64,000 nucleotides of DNA from Megamerina dolium (Eukaryota; Arthropoda; Insecta; Diptera; Megamerinidae), in contig OY978527.1 in NCBI GenBank assembly GCA_963854835.1, positions 40,002,040-40,066,039 of the forward strand, in the 5' to 3' direction. Positions within the stretch are counted from its first letter, which is position 1. Each line of letters starts with the position of its first letter. The notes under the pieces were generated by a model. The model did not search any database. It saw only the letters and a program-made list of their open reading frames with translations, and was not told the DNA's origin. Shown here piece after piece: positions 62,306 to 64,000 of this stretch. The translations under genes and the position numbers were made by a program.

Positions 62306-62371
62306 TTGGCCAATGAAGGTGTACCACCATTGCCGTTACAAAGCAAAAATTTCCAACGCTCAAGAAATTAA
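62306..62371 (+). CDS. obstructor/CPAP3-family cuticle protein, last exon
   Basis: A very short terminal coding exon after a 9.2-kb intron. The acceptor TTCATCCATCTAG is followed in phase 0 by LANEGVPPLPLQSKNFQRSR, Asn and a TAA stop. Phase 0 matches the end of the 53106 exon, giving QERK-LANEG. The tail is proline-rich and basic and has no cysteine. Phase, strand, good acceptor and nearby poly(A) signal support it. It is too short for independent proof, and a different last exon could be used in some transcripts. Confidence 0.7.
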   Translation: MANEGVPPLPLQSKNFQRSRN

Positions 62372-62490
62372 AGCGAAGTCAATGAAAGAAACAACAATTC
62401 CGAATTAAAATATTAATTCAACAAAACATACACATAAGTATATAAAAAATTTAGAATATGAGCTAAAGGAGAAAAATGAAGAAAAATAAA
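62372..62490 (+). promoter_or_regulatory. 3' UTR with poly(A) signal of the obstructor gene
   Basis: Downstream of the TAA at 62369-62371 the sequence is A-rich. A canonical AATAAA lies at 62485-62490 and would place cleavage near 62505-62520. Later AT-rich variants also occur. Confidence 0.5.
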
Positions 62491-62494
62491 AAGT

Positions 62495-64000
62495 TGCCCA
62501 TACACAAATTATAACGATAGTAGTGTATAAGCTGTGAAACTCAGAATTAAATATAAATGATGCAACTTTTAATATAAAATATCAGACAACATTATTGAAA
62601 GAAATAATTCAACAATATGAGTTACAACTTCGATGAAGCATAATAACTTACAAAATAAAGAAGAATATTGCAATTATGACAAACACAATAAGAAGGCAAG
62701 AAGAAGAACCATAATTGAAAGCAAAAGTAGAACTAGGACAACAACAACAACAACCAAAACAAAAAGAAGACAACCAGCAATATTCACAACAACAACAATA
62801 GTACATAGTATCATCAACCATTAACGTTTGATGTAAATTACACATGGAGTGACTATTGATAGATTAGTGTCATCAACAACAACAATGACAACAACCATAA
62901 CAAATCTAACTTTATTTCTGTTGGACTACTTCCATCATTGTTTGAAAACTACTTAAGAAATTAACACTAACATTCAAAAAAATCCAGTGATCGTAAATAA
63001 TATCTATGTACAAAACATTATCCTTTTGCTCATAATATAAAAGCTATTTGTTCAGATTTTTTGATTAATTTATTTTTTCGCAATTCAAATAAAAATTATT
63101 TTGTGATTTCAATTTTCGCTAAAAAAATGGGAAATAATGATGTATTTTATTTTTCATTGAATATTAATAATTATTTTGTGATTTTAAATTTATTCAGTTG
63201 TAAACAGTTCAGAGAGATTTATTTGGATTTCTATAAGATATGAGCGAGTTGAGAAAATAATAAAACTCAGAAATTTGTCCTTTTATTCTAAATTCTGTCT
63301 TCTTCCTAAAATCATTTATCTTTTCACAGAGCTCATATGCATGTAAATTCTATTGGATTGGCAACTAAGAAATGACCGAAGTAATTGGCGATGTTTTCAT
63401 ACACAAATGAACCTTAAACTATCACCTTCAAACAAAAATATATGCAATTTGTTCCTCAAGCAAGGGAAATATGACAGCTAACCGATGTCAGAAAGAAAAT
63501 ATTATAAAATTGACAAAAGATATCAAAAATGTATATATGTGTTGTTTAGTCAGAAACTTCCCTGCGTGAAATCGGTAATTACTTAGTTGACGACCCATCA
63601 TCTTCCATTCCATTTGCCGAACATGTTCAATGCCTCTTACTTGAGCTTGTTACGTGTGACCTCTTATAGCCTAGACAGACGGCAGCGTTAATCCCGTTAA
63701 TCCGGAGTTAATGCGAATTAACTCGGGCATTAGCAGCAGCTAATCCGCATTAGCTTTAGAGTTAATTCTCAAAATTAAAGAGGATTAGGGCAATTTTCGA
63801 TGGCAACACTGCTGAAAATTAACACCTGTTTTCTATTGTGAATTTTTTCTAGATGCAACATACAAAATAATAGGTTTGTTCGCTAAAAAAAATTTTTATT
63901 AATTTTTAACAACTTTCAATAGGAAAAGCGTTGGTGGGCAAATAACTCCAGCTGTAAATTGCGTACTCTGAATGTTAATTTACAAGTTTCTGATAGTTTT
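62495..64000. other. downstream non-coding sequence
   Basis: AT-rich, with ACAACA repeats at 62735-62800 and 62875-62890. It holds the nested inverted repeats at 63715-63768. No gene recognised. Confidence 0.5.
63715..63768. repeat. nested inverted repeats
   Basis: GAATTAACTC (63715-63724) and GAGTTAATTC (63759-63768) are exact inverses. Between them ATTAGC-AGCA-GCTAAT (63729-63744) forms a smaller hairpin. Just upstream GTTAAT occurs three times in 30 bp (GCGTTAATCCCGTTAATCC, GAGTTAATGC). Confidence 0.85.

Noticed and set aside
1..64000. CRISPR arrays, bacterial-type operons or riboswitches
   Set aside because: No regular repeat-spacer arrays; the introns, poly(A) signal and eukaryotic transposons show animal nuclear DNA.

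Overview
The window looks like insect nuclear DNA, most likely from a higher fly. A tephritid fruit fly is my best guess; this is inference, since no species marker was read. The DNA is AT-rich and full of microsatellites. Open reading frames are short and interrupted, genes have introns, and most recognisable protein similarity belongs to decayed transposons. There is no bacterial-style gene layout, operon or CRISPR array.

One host gene is well supported. On the + strand, four exons (48325-48558, 52340-52528, 52850-53106, 62306-62371) join in frame into an obstructor/CPAP3-type cuticle protein with three six-cysteine chitin-binding domains, one per exon. The stop codon is at 62369-62371 and a poly(A) signal follows. 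The first coding exon, with the start codon and signal peptide, was not found with confidence; two weak candidates lie at 44.1 and 44.9 kb, and it may lie outside the window.

The remainder is intergenic or intronic DNA colonised by mobile elements. In order: a decayed Helitron with both ends (0.1-2.4 kb); mariner remnants (2.5, 5.4-6.2, 8.8-9.5 kb); a DD41D (rosa-type) element (12.8-13.6 kb); a full-length tRNA-derived SINE (20.8-21.2 kb); a 1.5-kb element built from about 150-bp repeats (25.5-27.1 kb); a DD41D remnant (27.1-27.5 kb); a second SINE (29.9-30.2 kb); a DD37D (maT-type) element (31.9-33.1 kb); a DD41D element with matching ends and a SINE inside it (33.2-34.7 kb); a mariner with most of its transposase (36.0-37.3 kb); two opposed mariner fragments (42.7-43.2 kb); a 523-bp element with inverted ends (46.5-47.0 kb); and an inverted/tandem SINE cluster (47.2-47.8 kb). 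Inside the obstructor introns are a DD41D remnant, a deleted mariner with exact ends, three non-LTR retrotransposon fragments, another mariner remnant and another SINE piece.

I found no clearly new biological system. The most interesting items are the SINE family and its possible partner LINE, the 150-bp-unit element, the nested hairpin near 63.7 kb, and an unassigned GC-richer block at 58.8-59.3 kb. All transposases seen are broken, so any movement of the non-autonomous elements would need enzymes from elsewhere.
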